Source: Bryobacterales bacterium
GTDB lineage: Bacteria; Acidobacteriota; Terriglobia; Bryobacterales; Bryobacteraceae
Direction of reading: 5' to 3'
Assembly (NCBI GenBank): GCA_026129915.1
Contig: JAHCHD010000039.1
Location: 1-33,449 of the forward strand
DNA: 33,449 nt
Shown here one piece after another: positions 24,101 to 33,449 of the stretch; position 1 is the stretch's first letter, and every line of letters starts with the position of its first letter. Made by a program: the position numbers and the translations under genes. Under the pieces are notes generated by a model, which made no database searches, was not told where the DNA came from, and was given only the letters and a program-made list of their open reading frames with translations.

Positions 24101-24649
24101 AGCGCCGGAGATGGATCCGCCAATTGAATGATTCGACCCGAAGCGCTGCTGGGAGACACCGGGAAGAATACTCATCGTAGACATCACGTCCCGGCTGATC
24201 GACATCAGCTTGTCCAATTGTTGACTGGTCACCACCTGGCTCTGGCCCGTGGTATCGAGTTCCACCATTGAACCCTCCGCCACCACCTCCACGCGCTCGC
24301 TCATTGACCCCACCTGCAACGGAAGGCTGCCCAGGGCCAGGCTGGCGTTCGCATTCAGCACCATGCCTCTTCGTTCATATATGGCGAATCCCGTGGAGGA
24401 TACCGTTATTGCATAGCTGCTGGGGGGAACGAGCGGAAAGACGAAGTAGCCGGAATCGTTGGTTTGGCGCTCCATCTGCTCGCCTGTTCGCTCGTTCAGC
24501 AGAGCGACGTTCGCCCCGGCAACTGCCGCTCCAGAAGCGTCCACAACACTTCCACTCACCCTTCCGGAAACCATCTGAGCCCACGCCGGCCCAGTTACGG
24601 CGAGAAGCAGAACCAGAAATACACAGGCCGCAACAGAGCGGATCGACAT
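21170..24649 (-). CDS. TonB-dependent outer-membrane receptor with carboxypeptidase-regulatory-like N-terminal domain
   Basis: Large outer-membrane transporter or Oar-like protein expected to import or bind a glycan fragment or other bulky nutrient with TonB energy. A Sec signal (residues 1-24, ending AWA-Q) is followed by a carboxypeptidase-regulatory-like beta-sandwich (about 26-110, GRVSGSVVDASGAAVAGANV, GYFVFPLVPPSSYAITVS). The plug comes next (about 115-260), with VVTSQQLDKLMSISRDV and AVEEITVQPTSYLAEHGRSSGVHINVISKSG. The barrel runs to the last residues MQFALRFQF, ending in the terminal Phe required for outer-membrane insertion. At 1159 residues it is typical of the many such receptors in Acidobacteriota. 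No SusD-like partner is adjacent. ATG 24649 has GGAGG eight bases upstream, and a near-consensus promoter drives it (24683-24711). Confidence 0.93.
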   Translation of the reverse strand: MSIRSVAACVFLVLLLAVTGPAWAQMVSGRVSGSVVDASGAAVAGANVALLNERTGEQMERQTNDSGYFVFPLVPPSSYAITVSSTGFAIYERRGMVLNANASLALGSLPLQVGSMSERVEVVAEGSMVELDTTGQSQVVTSQQLDKLMSISRDVMSTMSILPGVSQQRFGSNHSIGGSISGAETQNFSGTRAKWNSVKLDGQPGQNVDQINRFSIPVAWDAVEEITVQPTSYLAEHGRSSGVHINVISKSGTNEFHGSLYHYKRHEQFNANNFFNNREGLSKPLGRYNTYGGTVGGPIKRDKLFFFVSQENWSVTQTGPITRATLPTALERQGNFSETLEQNGRLIPIFDPLTQAPIPNNIIPVAQRDSNGLAMLNVMPLPNSPQFFSTLGFNNIMQQRIEIPKKQTQLKFDWLPTSNDRLSYRPRWFDQDLRGQTGVCCSVNANFDLQPHHYNFGNVAHLATWTRTLTPTMVNEVSGGWFKSYELGNLTDRFDLSRYRRDNNNLQDLPQLFPQVNEFNLIPAMQYGGVPNSPSLTYDDRTPIDARDDRLNFSNTLSWLKGNHNLKFGGYVEIQYASEGPRLDGAADAGGRFIFNRDRNNPFDTNHPFSNAAYGTYREYRQSSNKSNGRGIMWLQEYFAQDSWKVNRRLSLDFGFRFSKFTDFRLRTDEGAALALPEWNIANIPAYFVPAINPATNQRVARNPITGALAPSPLIGTFVPGVGDRLNGMVVGGFDRLNGGYRQNAPLQFSPRFGMALDLLGNGKTVVRGGFGVYRQGIFASGQSVINSNVVTAAPVVESPSIFFNTIDGIRNAPNVFAPPNAVSTFEEAWRKVPTVYKWSFGIQQQLPWNTLMDVAYVANTGRHLRQNANVNTLPPGARFQQSALDPTTNRPLPDNFIRPYFGFANIIQQGLDVGWSNYNALQVSVNRRYTSRFQYGLAYTWSKTMSLTDDDANGLPIYRGYREYLYGKAGFDQTHVLVLNYLYSVPNFNLLGNNAVSKTVLHGWNVSGISTFASGFPQPITFSYADGVDRWGGGDAVRVNMVQNPILPRSERTLQRWFNTASVAAPGFGDFGNAPLDVIRGPGQANFDFSLQKQFAIRERTRLEFRWEMFSMFNHTQFDDVDRAARFDAQGNQINTRFGQVITAKTPREMQFALRFQF

Positions 24650-24677
24650 GGCAGGGACCTCCAGAAGAACAGTTCGT

Positions 24678-24688
24678 AATCATATATA
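24678..24688 (-). repeat. copy 1 of an 11-mer shared by divergent promoters
   Basis: On the minus strand the sequence is TATATATGATT; it overlaps the -10 region of the TonB-receptor promoter. The plus-strand copy at 24779-24789 reads TATATACGATT, differing at one position. Either a shared operator or two similar AT-rich -10 regions. Confidence 0.4.
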
Positions 24689-24711
24689 TTGCAAACTCGC
24701 CGCTCTGTCAA
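24683..24711 (-). promoter_or_regulatory. near-consensus sigma-70 promoter of the TonB receptor gene
   Basis: Reading the minus strand, TTGACA (24706-24711) is followed after exactly 17 bp by TATATA (24683-24688). It gives a leader of about 27 nt before the ATG at 24649, containing the GGAGG ribosome site. This is the best housekeeping-type promoter in the window. Confidence 0.75.
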
Positions 24712-24759
24712 CAGGAAACTGTGGATCCCTCTCTGCAGCAATATGAGCCACTAGCCAAC

Positions 24760-24788
24760 TTCTGAGTGTGCTCCATGTTATATACGAT
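24760..24788 (+). promoter_or_regulatory. candidate promoter for the dehydrogenase operon
   Basis: TTCTGA (24760-24765) and TACGAT (24783-24788) are 17 bp apart, divergent from the TonB-receptor promoter. The -10 lies inside the second copy of the shared 11-mer (24779-24789). The -35 match is weak (three of six). Confidence 0.35.
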
Positions 24789-24789
24789 T
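24779..24789 (+). repeat. copy 2 of an 11-mer shared by divergent promoters
   Basis: TATATACGATT, ten of eleven identical to the minus-strand copy at 24678-24688. The two copies face away from each other in the 183-bp divergent gap, about 100 bp apart. Confidence 0.4.
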
Positions 24790-24832
24790 CTCAGTCTGGC
24801 AAGAAGTGCATTCGTGTGTCAAAATACGGAAC

Positions 24833-25939
24833 ATGAGTTCCGAATTCGCTCAACTAGCGAGGGTTGCAGAAGGCTCTGACTTGGCATCCCCATTTCGAAT
24901 CGCCTCCCTCCCCGGCGATGGTGTGGGGCCGGAGGTGATGGATGCCACGCTGGCGGTGCTCGATGCGGTGGCGCCGCTCGCTGGATTTGTCTACGAGGCC
25001 ACTTCGTTTTCTGTGGGTGCTGGCGAATACCTGCGCTCTGGAGACCCTCTGCCCCCTGGCACCTTTGCAGCGATTCAGGAATACGACGCCATCCTGCTGG
25101 GGGCGATGGGCTTGCCAAGCGTGCGATGGCCGAACGGCGTGGAGATGACACCGCAGATCGACTTGCGTGAGAAGCTGGATTTGTATTGCGGGTTGCGGCC
25201 CATCTACCTCTACCACGCCGACGACACGCCACTGAAAGGATATGAGGCGGGCGGTATTGACCTGCTCCTGGTGCGGGAAAGCACAGAGGGCTTGTTTTCG
25301 GGCCGGGGCGAGGTCCGCGACCCCGATGCCGATGTGGTGGAAGACCGCATGCGCATTACGCGGCGGGGTGCCGACCGTATTGTGCGGGCGGCGTTTCGTG
25401 CGGCGATGAAGCGGCGCAAGCATGTCACGCTGGTAGACAAAGCCAACGTGCTGCCGTCGATGGCCTTCCTGCGACAGGTGTTTGACCAGGTAGCGGCGGA
25501 ATTCCCAGACGTCGCTACGGATCGCGTGTATGTAGATGCCGCTGCACTTTACCTGGTGCGTCGCCCGGAGAGCTTCGACGTGATGGTGACCGAGAACATG
25601 TTCGGTGATATTCTCAGCGACCAGTGCGCGGCGCTGATTGGCGGCATGGGCATGGCGCCTTCCGCGGATATTGGCGATCGGTTTGCCGTGTTCCAGCCTT
25701 CGCACGGTTCGGCGCCCGACATTGCAGGGCAAGGGATAGCCAACCCCGTGGCGACGGTGTTATCGGCCGCCGAGATGCTGGACTGGTTTGATACGGCAGC
25801 TTCGCGCGCGGGGGCATCCTGCATCCGCGCGGCGGTGAGGAAAGTGTTTCAGGACCCCGGGGCGCGCACGCGGGATATGGGCGGCAAGCTGAGCACCCAG
25901 CAGATGGGTGCCGCGATCATCGCAGCTCTTGCTGCATAG
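24833..25939 (+). CDS. NAD-type isocitrate/isopropylmalate-family dehydrogenase
   Basis: Beta-decarboxylating dehydrogenase that oxidises a 2-hydroxy acid and removes its beta-carboxylate; cytoplasmic. Family marks: IASLPGDGVGPEVMDATL (residues 23-40), LREKLDLYCGLRPIYLY (substrate arginines), LLLVRESTEGLFSGRG, VTLVDKANVLPSMAFLRQVF (the catalytic Lys), YVDAAALYLVRRPESFDVMVTENMFGDILSD (metal-binding aspartates) and HGSAPDIAGQGIANP. Asp296-Ile297 in the last motif mark NAD specificity; NADP enzymes carry Lys-Tyr there. RESTEG is closer to tartrate or homoisocitrate enzymes than to LeuB (RELTGG), and no leuC, leuD or leuA is near, so leucine synthesis is unlikely. The 368 residues are normal. ATG 24833 fits the family start; GTG 24806 is an alternative, and neither has a good ribosome site. 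It is first in a three-gene unit. Confidence 0.85.
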   Translation: MSSEFAQLARVAEGSDLASPFRIASLPGDGVGPEVMDATLAVLDAVAPLAGFVYEATSFSVGAGEYLRSGDPLPPGTFAAIQEYDAILLGAMGLPSVRWPNGVEMTPQIDLREKLDLYCGLRPIYLYHADDTPLKGYEAGGIDLLLVRESTEGLFSGRGEVRDPDADVVEDRMRITRRGADRIVRAAFRAAMKRRKHVTLVDKANVLPSMAFLRQVFDQVAAEFPDVATDRVYVDAAALYLVRRPESFDVMVTENMFGDILSDQCAALIGGMGMAPSADIGDRFAVFQPSHGSAPDIAGQGIANPVATVLSAAEMLDWFDTAASRAGASCIRAAVRKVFQDPGARTRDMGGKLSTQQMGAAIIAALAA

Positions 25940-25962
25940 TTTGAGGAGGCGGGAAGTTCACC

Positions 25963-26784
25963 ATGCTTCAAGGAATGACCGTATTCGATAGCCACACGCA
26001 CCTGGGAAGTGCCGTTCACTCGGGCAGGGTACGCCCGGTGGACGATGTCCTGCGCGATATGGACCGCGAGGGGGTGGACGTCTCGCTTGTGATTCCCTTC
26101 CCCGTGGTTGAGGATATGCGCGGGACCCACGACGAGATTGGCGATGCCCTCCGCCGCTATCCTGACCGGTTGCGGGGAACGGCATGTATCCCGCCCTTTA
26201 TCCCGCCGCAGCAGTATCGTGATGAAGCGAAGCGCTGTCGCGAGGAATATGGATTCGTTGCGCTGAAGTTGCAGCCGCAGTACCAGGCGGTGAATCCCCT
26301 GGCTGCGCGATTCGATTACGTCTTCGAATCGGCACTGGAGAATGAGATGGCAATGGTCTGCCACACCGGCAGCGGGATCCCTTTCGCACTGCCGTCGCTG
26401 TTCATGTTCCCGGCCCGCCGCTTTCCAGATCTGCGTATCATCCTCGCCCACTGCGGCGGTGGCGGCATGCTGGTGGCGGAAGCCATTGTGGCCGCGAGTT
26501 TCTGCCCCAACATCTACCTAGAGACCTCCACGCTGATGCCAAATCACGTCCTTGAGGTGCTGGCCCATATCCCCGCGAGCAGAGTGATGATGGGAACTGA
26601 TCTCTCAGAGTGCATGCACACCGAGATTCACAAGCTGTTGGGGCTTGGGCTGCAAGAGGAGGATCTTCGCGCGATCCTAGCTGGTACTGCGCTTTCGTTG
26701 TTTGGCAATTCCCCGGAGACTGCCGGGTGTAGCACCCGTCTTCCGGCGGCATCTCTGCGAACCGGCGATGGAGCCGGGCGATGA
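25963..26784 (+). CDS. amidohydrolase family protein (amidohydrolase-2 / ACMSD-lactonase type)
   Basis: Metal-dependent TIM-barrel hydrolase; members of this group hydrolyse lactones or decarboxylate ring-cleavage acids. Metal ligands appear in order: DSHTHLG (His11, His13), VCHTGSG (His134), LAHCGGGG (His163) and GTDLSE (Asp213). KLQPQYQAVNPLAARFDYVFE is the middle barrel segment of the ACMSD and lactonase group. The 273 residues are slightly short but complete. The ATG at 25963 follows GAGGAGG and GGGAAG sequences. The stop overlaps the next start by ATGA (26781-26784), so the two are translationally coupled. Together with the oxidoreductase, the simplest idea is sugar oxidation to a lactone followed by lactone opening; the substrate is unproven. 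Confidence 0.82.
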   Translation: MLQGMTVFDSHTHLGSAVHSGRVRPVDDVLRDMDREGVDVSLVIPFPVVEDMRGTHDEIGDALRRYPDRLRGTACIPPFIPPQQYRDEAKRCREEYGFVALKLQPQYQAVNPLAARFDYVFESALENEMAMVCHTGSGIPFALPSLFMFPARRFPDLRIILAHCGGGGMLVAEAIVAASFCPNIYLETSTLMPNHVLEVLAHIPASRVMMGTDLSECMHTEIHKLLGLGLQEEDLRAILAGTALSLFGNSPETAGCSTRLPAASLRTGDGAGR

Positions 26785-27827
26785 GTAGCCCCATGCCCGG
26801 CACCCTGCGCGGTGTCGCGCTTGGCGCCGGCTACTTCTCGCATTTCCAGTACGAGGCCTGGAACCGGATTCCAGAGGTGGAGATCACCGCGCTCTATAAC
26901 CGAACGGAATCGAAAGCGCGCGAAGCAGCGGAACGGCACCGGATTCCCCGCCACTACAGTGACTGGCGCGCTATGTTGGACGCCGAGCAGCCGGACTTCG
27001 TGGATATCATCACTCCGCCGGAAACCCACGAGGAGTTGTGCGCGGAAGCGGCGACGCGTGGCATTCACATCATTTGTCAGAAGCCTCTGGCGCCCACCAT
27101 GGAAGAGAGCCGGCGCATTGTGGAAACGGCGCGGACCGCGGGGGTACGCTTCCTGGTGCACGAGAACTGGCGCTGGCAACCCTGGTATCGCAAGATCAAG
27201 GATCTGCGGCAGGATGGACTTCTGGGCGACATCACGCACTGCTACTTTCGCATGCGCACCGGCGACGGCTGGGGGCAGGACGCCTACCTGGCGCGCCAGC
27301 CCTTCTTCAGACACTACCCTCGGCTGCTGGTGTATGAAACTGGTGTCCACTTTATCGACACCTTTCGCTTTCTGATGGGCGAAATTGTGGAAGTGTATGC
27401 GAATCTGCGGCGGCTGAACCCCGTAATACAAGGCGAGGAAACGGGGCAACTGTTCTTCCGCCATGCAAGCGGGGCAACGTCAATCCTGGACGCCAATCGC
27501 TTCAACGAGAGCGAGTCCGAAGACCCTCGTTTCACGTTTGGCGACCTGCGCCTGGATGCAATGCACGGGCATCTGACCATGGACACCAACGCCACCTTGC
27601 GCTTCAAGCCGCTGGGAGAACCAGCGCAGGTGATTGAATACCCGCACGAACGGCGCGGCTTCGCCGGCGATTGCGTGTACGCACTGCAACGGCATTTCGT
27701 TGACAGCATGCGCAGCGGCACTGCGTTTGAAAGCACAGGTGAGGACTACCTGAAGACGCTGGCCGTGGTGGATGCGGTATACGAGTCCGCGGCGCGGAGG
27801 GAAGTGGTGAGGCTCCCTGCCACGTAG
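26781..27827 (+). CDS. Gfo/Idh/MocA family oxidoreductase
   Basis: NAD(P)-dependent dehydrogenase of sugars, inositols or similar polyols; cytoplasmic. The N-terminal Rossmann fold has VALGAGYFSHFQYEAW (residues about 12-27), ITALYNRTESKAREAAERH and FVDIITPPETHEELCAEAATRG. The catalytic Lys101 is in CQKPLAP; the family normally has EKP, so the Glu is replaced by Gln. The C-terminal half carries YETGVHFIDTFRF with His190 and Asp193, the second catalytic motif. The 348 residues are typical. It overlaps the amidohydrolase gene by four bases (ATGA). It is the last gene of the unit beginning at 24833, and is convergent with the GH2 gene 15 bp away. No signal peptide is present. Substrate unknown. 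Confidence 0.9.
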   Translation: MSSPMPGTLRGVALGAGYFSHFQYEAWNRIPEVEITALYNRTESKAREAAERHRIPRHYSDWRAMLDAEQPDFVDIITPPETHEELCAEAATRGIHIICQKPLAPTMEESRRIVETARTAGVRFLVHENWRWQPWYRKIKDLRQDGLLGDITHCYFRMRTGDGWGQDAYLARQPFFRHYPRLLVYETGVHFIDTFRFLMGEIVEVYANLRRLNPVIQGEETGQLFFRHASGATSILDANRFNESESEDPRFTFGDLRLDAMHGHLTMDTNATLRFKPLGEPAQVIEYPHERRGFAGDCVYALQRHFVDSMRSGTAFESTGEDYLKTLAVVDAVYESAARREVVRLPAT

Positions 27828-27842
27828 CAGGCTCGCGTCGCA

Positions 27843-31094
<3,252 letters not shown>

Positions 31095-31105
31095 TCAATT
31101 TCTGT

Positions 31106-32839
31106 ATGCCGGATACCCGGTTCCGTCTCGACGATCTCGTACGGCACGCCTCCGATGCGCTGCTTGCCATTGATGCGGACTGCCGCGTCCTCTCGATGAA
31201 CCCCAGCGCCGAGCTACTCACCGGATTAAGCGCTTCACAGGCAGTGGGGAAACCCTGCTGTGATGTCATCCAAAGCGACCTATGCGGGAGCAGCGAGTGC
31301 CCCTTCCAGCGGGCCTTTGAGGGCGAGGAGCACATCACTACGTTTGATACTCGCATCCGGTCTCGCAACGGCGATGCCATTCCGGTGTGCATCAACACGT
31401 CAGTGCTGAAGAACGAACGGGGAGAGAAGATCGGGGTGGTAGAGAGTATTCGCGACATCCGCCACATCCTGCGACTGATAGCCCAGCGCGAGGCCGCGGG
31501 CGCGGAGGCGGAGCGAAACGCGGCGCACTTGGAGGCGGTGCTGGAATCGTCCGGCGATGCCGTGATTGCCGTTGACCTCGACTGCCGGATAACGCACTTC
31601 AACCGGGCAGCGGAAGAGTTGATGGGCTATCCGCGTGTGGAGGTGATGGGCATCCATTCGCGTGAGATCTGCAAGTCAGAATTCTGCCCCTTGGAGGTAA
31701 CCCTCGACAACCAGGAAGGTCTGGTGGGCTCAGAGCTGAACTTACGGGTGCGCGATGGTTCAGCCATTCCGGTGTGGCTACGTACGGAATTGCCACGCGA
31801 TCGCAACTTTAGCATCATCGGGGCCGTAGCCATTCTTCGCGACCAGCGCGAAGTAAAGGAACTGCGCCAGAGCCTCCGCGAGACACGCAGGCTCGACCGG
31901 CTGGTGGGCAAGAGTGCGCGGATGCTGGCTGTCTACAACCTGATCGAGCGGCTGGCGGTGACGGAGTCCACGGTACTGATTACCGGGGAAAGCGGAACCG
32001 GCAAGGAGTTGGTAGCGGACATCCTGCACGCCCGCAGCGCCCGCTGGGACAAGCCTTTCGTAAAGGTAAACTGCGCCGCGCTGCCCGAGACCCTGCTCGA
32101 AAGTGAGTTGTTCGGACACGTTCGGGGTGCGTTCACGGGTGCTGTCAGTGACCGTCCCGGGCGATTCCAACTCGCCCACACGGGCACGATCTTTCTGGAC
32201 GAAATTGGCGATCTGCCGTTGCCTTTACAGGTGAAACTGTTGCGGGTACTTCAGCAACGCACCTTCGAGCCTCTGGGCAGTTCACGAACGGTTCGGGTTG
32301 ACCTCCGCATCCTTGCAGCCACTAACCAGGACCTGGCGCAACTGGTTTCGGTTGGTCGTTTCCGCGAGGATCTCTACTACCGGCTTCACGTGGTACCGGT
32401 GGAGTTGCCACCCCTGCGGGATCACCCGGAAGACATTCCCCTGCTATGCGAAGACATCCTGCTGCGCCTGGCAAAGCAGGACCCCGAGCGCCGCAAGCAA
32501 CTCACGCCTCCGGCCATGCGTATGCTGCTGGAAAACGGCTGGCCCGGCAACGTCAGGGAACTCGAAAATGCGCTGGAATGTGCAGTGATCTCCTCGCTTG
32601 ACGGCTGGATCCGCTGCCGCGATTTGCCCGTACGGTTGCAGAACCATGAACGCCTTGCGGGGGGCGGGCGTCTGGCGGATACCGTAGAGCGTTCGGAAAA
32701 GGCAGCCCTGCTCTCAGCACTCCAGAACTCCCACACGTCCGAGGACGCCGCGCGCAAATTGGGCATCAGCCGGGCAACACTCTGGCGGAAGATGAAGCGA
32801 CTGGGCGTCTCACCTGTGAAACAGTGGTCTCACCACTGA
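31106..32839 (+). CDS. sigma-54-dependent transcriptional activator with two PAS domains
   Basis: Bacterial enhancer-binding protein that uses ATP to open sigma-54 promoters in response to a signal sensed by its PAS domains. PAS1 (about 5-118) and PAS2 (about 141-245) are joined by a charged helix (about 120-140). The AAA+ domain (about 265-500) has Walker A GESGTGKE (294-301), the sigma-54 contact loop GAFTGA (341-346), Walker B TIFLDE (361-366), and the NGWPGNVRELENALECA segment. A Fis-type helix-turn-helix closes it (about 540-568, SEDAARKLGISRATLWRKMKRLG). PAS1 has Cys51, Cys52, Cys60 and Cys65 (CC-x7-C-x4-CP); PAS2 has Cys189 and Cys194 (C-x4-CP), a pattern fit for metal or redox sensing. 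No receiver domain is present. Its promoter is sigma-54 type, implying self-activation. A multihaem cytochrome gene lies 264 bp downstream. Confidence 0.95.
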   Translation: MPDTRFRLDDLVRHASDALLAIDADCRVLSMNPSAELLTGLSASQAVGKPCCDVIQSDLCGSSECPFQRAFEGEEHITTFDTRIRSRNGDAIPVCINTSVLKNERGEKIGVVESIRDIRHILRLIAQREAAGAEAERNAAHLEAVLESSGDAVIAVDLDCRITHFNRAAEELMGYPRVEVMGIHSREICKSEFCPLEVTLDNQEGLVGSELNLRVRDGSAIPVWLRTELPRDRNFSIIGAVAILRDQREVKELRQSLRETRRLDRLVGKSARMLAVYNLIERLAVTESTVLITGESGTGKELVADILHARSARWDKPFVKVNCAALPETLLESELFGHVRGAFTGAVSDRPGRFQLAHTGTIFLDEIGDLPLPLQVKLLRVLQQRTFEPLGSSRTVRVDLRILAATNQDLAQLVSVGRFREDLYYRLHVVPVELPPLRDHPEDIPLLCEDILLRLAKQDPERRKQLTPPAMRMLLENGWPGNVRELENALECAVISSLDGWIRCRDLPVRLQNHERLAGGGRLADTVERSEKAALLSALQNSHTSEDAARKLGISRATLWRKMKRLGVSPVKQWSHH

Positions 32840-33103
32840 TACATCTCCCGTCAAACCATTGATATTTTGGCACTTCCTGATTCTCGCCGCTCACCTGAGT
32901 CTCACATTCGAGACGTTCTAGCGAGATAGGACCTAGTTCAGATGGCATCGGTTCGATCTCTAGGTCTCTCAATCGATCCTGCTTCGAAGGTTTCCCGAGG
33001 CCCTGGTATGTTTGGCAACCGACGTGTTATCAGGTATTCGCGAGCTGAAACTCTGCTTACAGCGGTCTTTCGCTTCCGGACTCGGTGAATTGGAGTAGCG
33101 GCA
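32840..33103. other. 264-bp gap between the activator and the cytochrome gene
   Basis: No convincing protein or RNA gene was found. It holds an inverted repeat (see 32930-32966) and an isolated sigma-54 -24 half (TGGCAC at 32871-32876) without a matching -12 element. GGAG at 33092-33095 is the ribosome site of the cytochrome gene. Confidence 0.5.
32930..32966. repeat. inverted repeat in the gap before the cytochrome gene
   Basis: GACCTAG (32930-32936) and CTAGGTC (32960-32966) are a perfect 7-bp inverted pair 23 bp apart. Pairing extends by GAGA/TCTC with a three-base bulge. It could be a terminator for the activator gene or an operator. Confidence 0.4.
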
Positions 33104-33449
33104 ATGGCCTGGAGACGAAGAATTCTACGAGTAGGGGCGCTGGTGGCGTTACTGGCCCTGCCAGGGATCTCCCAAGCGCCGGCAAAGGTGAAGTTCGTGC
33201 CTGCTGAGCCCGCCACGTATGTGGGCGACACGCCATGCACCGCTTGCCACCGCAGGCTAAGTGAACAGTACGGGTTCAGCGTCCATGCACGCATCAAGCC
33301 GCACGAGGTAAAGACGGACGCAATGGGCTGCGAGAGCTGCCACGGTCCTGCATCCAACCACGTGGCTTCACGCGGGAAAGGATTTGTCGGCAGCTTCCGC
33401 GAGGATGCCGCTCAGGATAGTTCAAAAAGCTGTGTCACCTGCCACTATG
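33104..33449 (+). CDS. multihaem c-type cytochrome, N-terminal part (runs off the window)
   Basis: Exported cytochrome c likely to carry electrons in the periplasm. The frame from ATG 33104 is open to the window end (115 codons). GGAG lies eight bases upstream. Residues 1-28 are a Sec signal (MAWRRRILRVGALVALLALPGISQ). Three CXXCH haem motifs are visible: PCTACHRRLSEQYGFSVHAR, GCESCHGPASNHV and SCVTCHY at the edge. Extra His residues (VHAR, KPHEV, NHV) could be distal ligands. The spacing of CXXCH and the PCTACH...SCHGP pattern resembles the repeat units of multihaem cytochromes such as DmsE or decahaem types, so more haems are expected beyond the window. The neighbouring PAS activator may regulate it. 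Confidence 0.85.
   Translation, partial: MAWRRRILRVGALVALLALPGISQAPAKVKFVPAEPATYVGDTPCTACHRRLSEQYGFSVHARIKPHEVKTDAMGCESCHGPASNHVASRGKGFVGSFREDAAQDSSKSCVTCHY

Noticed and set aside
21170..24649. Classical SusC/SusD polysaccharide utilisation pair
   Set aside because: The receptor has a carboxypeptidase-regulatory-like N-terminal domain, but there is no SusD-like lipoprotein gene next to it.
24833..25939. leuB (leucine pathway)
   Set aside because: The RESTEG motif, absence of leuA, leuC and leuD, and the catabolic neighbours argue against 3-isopropylmalate dehydrogenase; only the family is called.
32871..32892. Possible sigma-54 promoter before the cytochrome gene
   Set aside because: TGGCAC is present but the position ten bases after GG reads TT, not GC, so the -12 element is missing.

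Overview
The window reads like a chromosomal segment of a GC-rich soil bacterium of the Acidobacteriota, most likely the Solibacter/Bryobacter side. This is inferred from content, not from a marker gene. The clues are a 1159-residue TonB-dependent receptor with an N-terminal carboxypeptidase-regulatory-like domain, several large secreted glycan-degrading enzymes, Tat-exported enzymes with an RRxFL motif near the N terminus, multihaem c-type cytochromes, and genes in short mixed-strand units. No rRNA, tRNA, insertion sequence, phage gene or CRISPR array was seen.

Layout. 1-5206 (+): the end of proC, then a two-gene unit of a heparinase II/III-like polysaccharide lyase and a GH95 alpha-L-fucosidase. 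5256-6572 (-): a CPA2-type cation:proton antiporter. 6820-8862 (+): a secreted PLC-like phosphodiesterase relative and a phosphotriesterase-family metallohydrolase. 8879-9589 (-): an unrecognised secreted protein. 9805-11435 (+): a MATE exporter with a long leader carrying a candidate leader peptide and hairpin. 11461-12774 (-): a secreted purple-acid-phosphatase-like metallophosphoesterase. 12862-15505 (+): queD (with an overlapping upstream mini-ORF), a BadF/N-acetylglucosamine-kinase-type kinase and pgk. 15522-24649 (-): a flavoprotein with a C-terminal three-haem tail, an SDR, a DUF5060-type glycoside-hydrolase-like lipoprotein, an FCD-type GntR regulator and the TonB-dependent receptor. 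24833-27827 (+): an NAD-type beta-decarboxylating dehydrogenase, an amidohydrolase and a Gfo/Idh/MocA oxidoreductase. 27843-31001 (-): a secreted GH2 beta-galactosidase-like enzyme. 31106-32839 (+): a PAS-PAS sigma-54 activator. 33104-end (+): the start of a multihaem cytochrome c.

How the genes fit together. Much of the window serves scavenging of complex carbohydrate: depolymerisation outside the cytoplasm (lyase, GH95, DUF5060 protein, GH2), outer-membrane uptake (TonB receptor), and cytoplasmic handling (GlcNAc-type kinase; a dehydrogenase, hydrolase and oxidoreductase set that could oxidise a sugar or sugar acid through a lactone). A GntR regulator sits beside this block. A second theme is periplasmic electron transfer: the haem-tailed flavoprotein, and the multihaem cytochrome next to a regulator whose PAS domains carry cysteine motifs.

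The most interesting non-coding signals are: a full-match sigma-54 promoter (31035-31050) in front of the sigma-54 activator gene itself; an extended -10 promoter, 12-codon ORF and hairpin ahead of the MATE gene; a 10-bp hairpin burying the Shine-Dalgarno of the SDR gene; an 11-mer shared by two divergent promoters (24678-24789); and several genes whose -10 box lies only 7-10 nt before the start codon, implying leaderless mRNAs.
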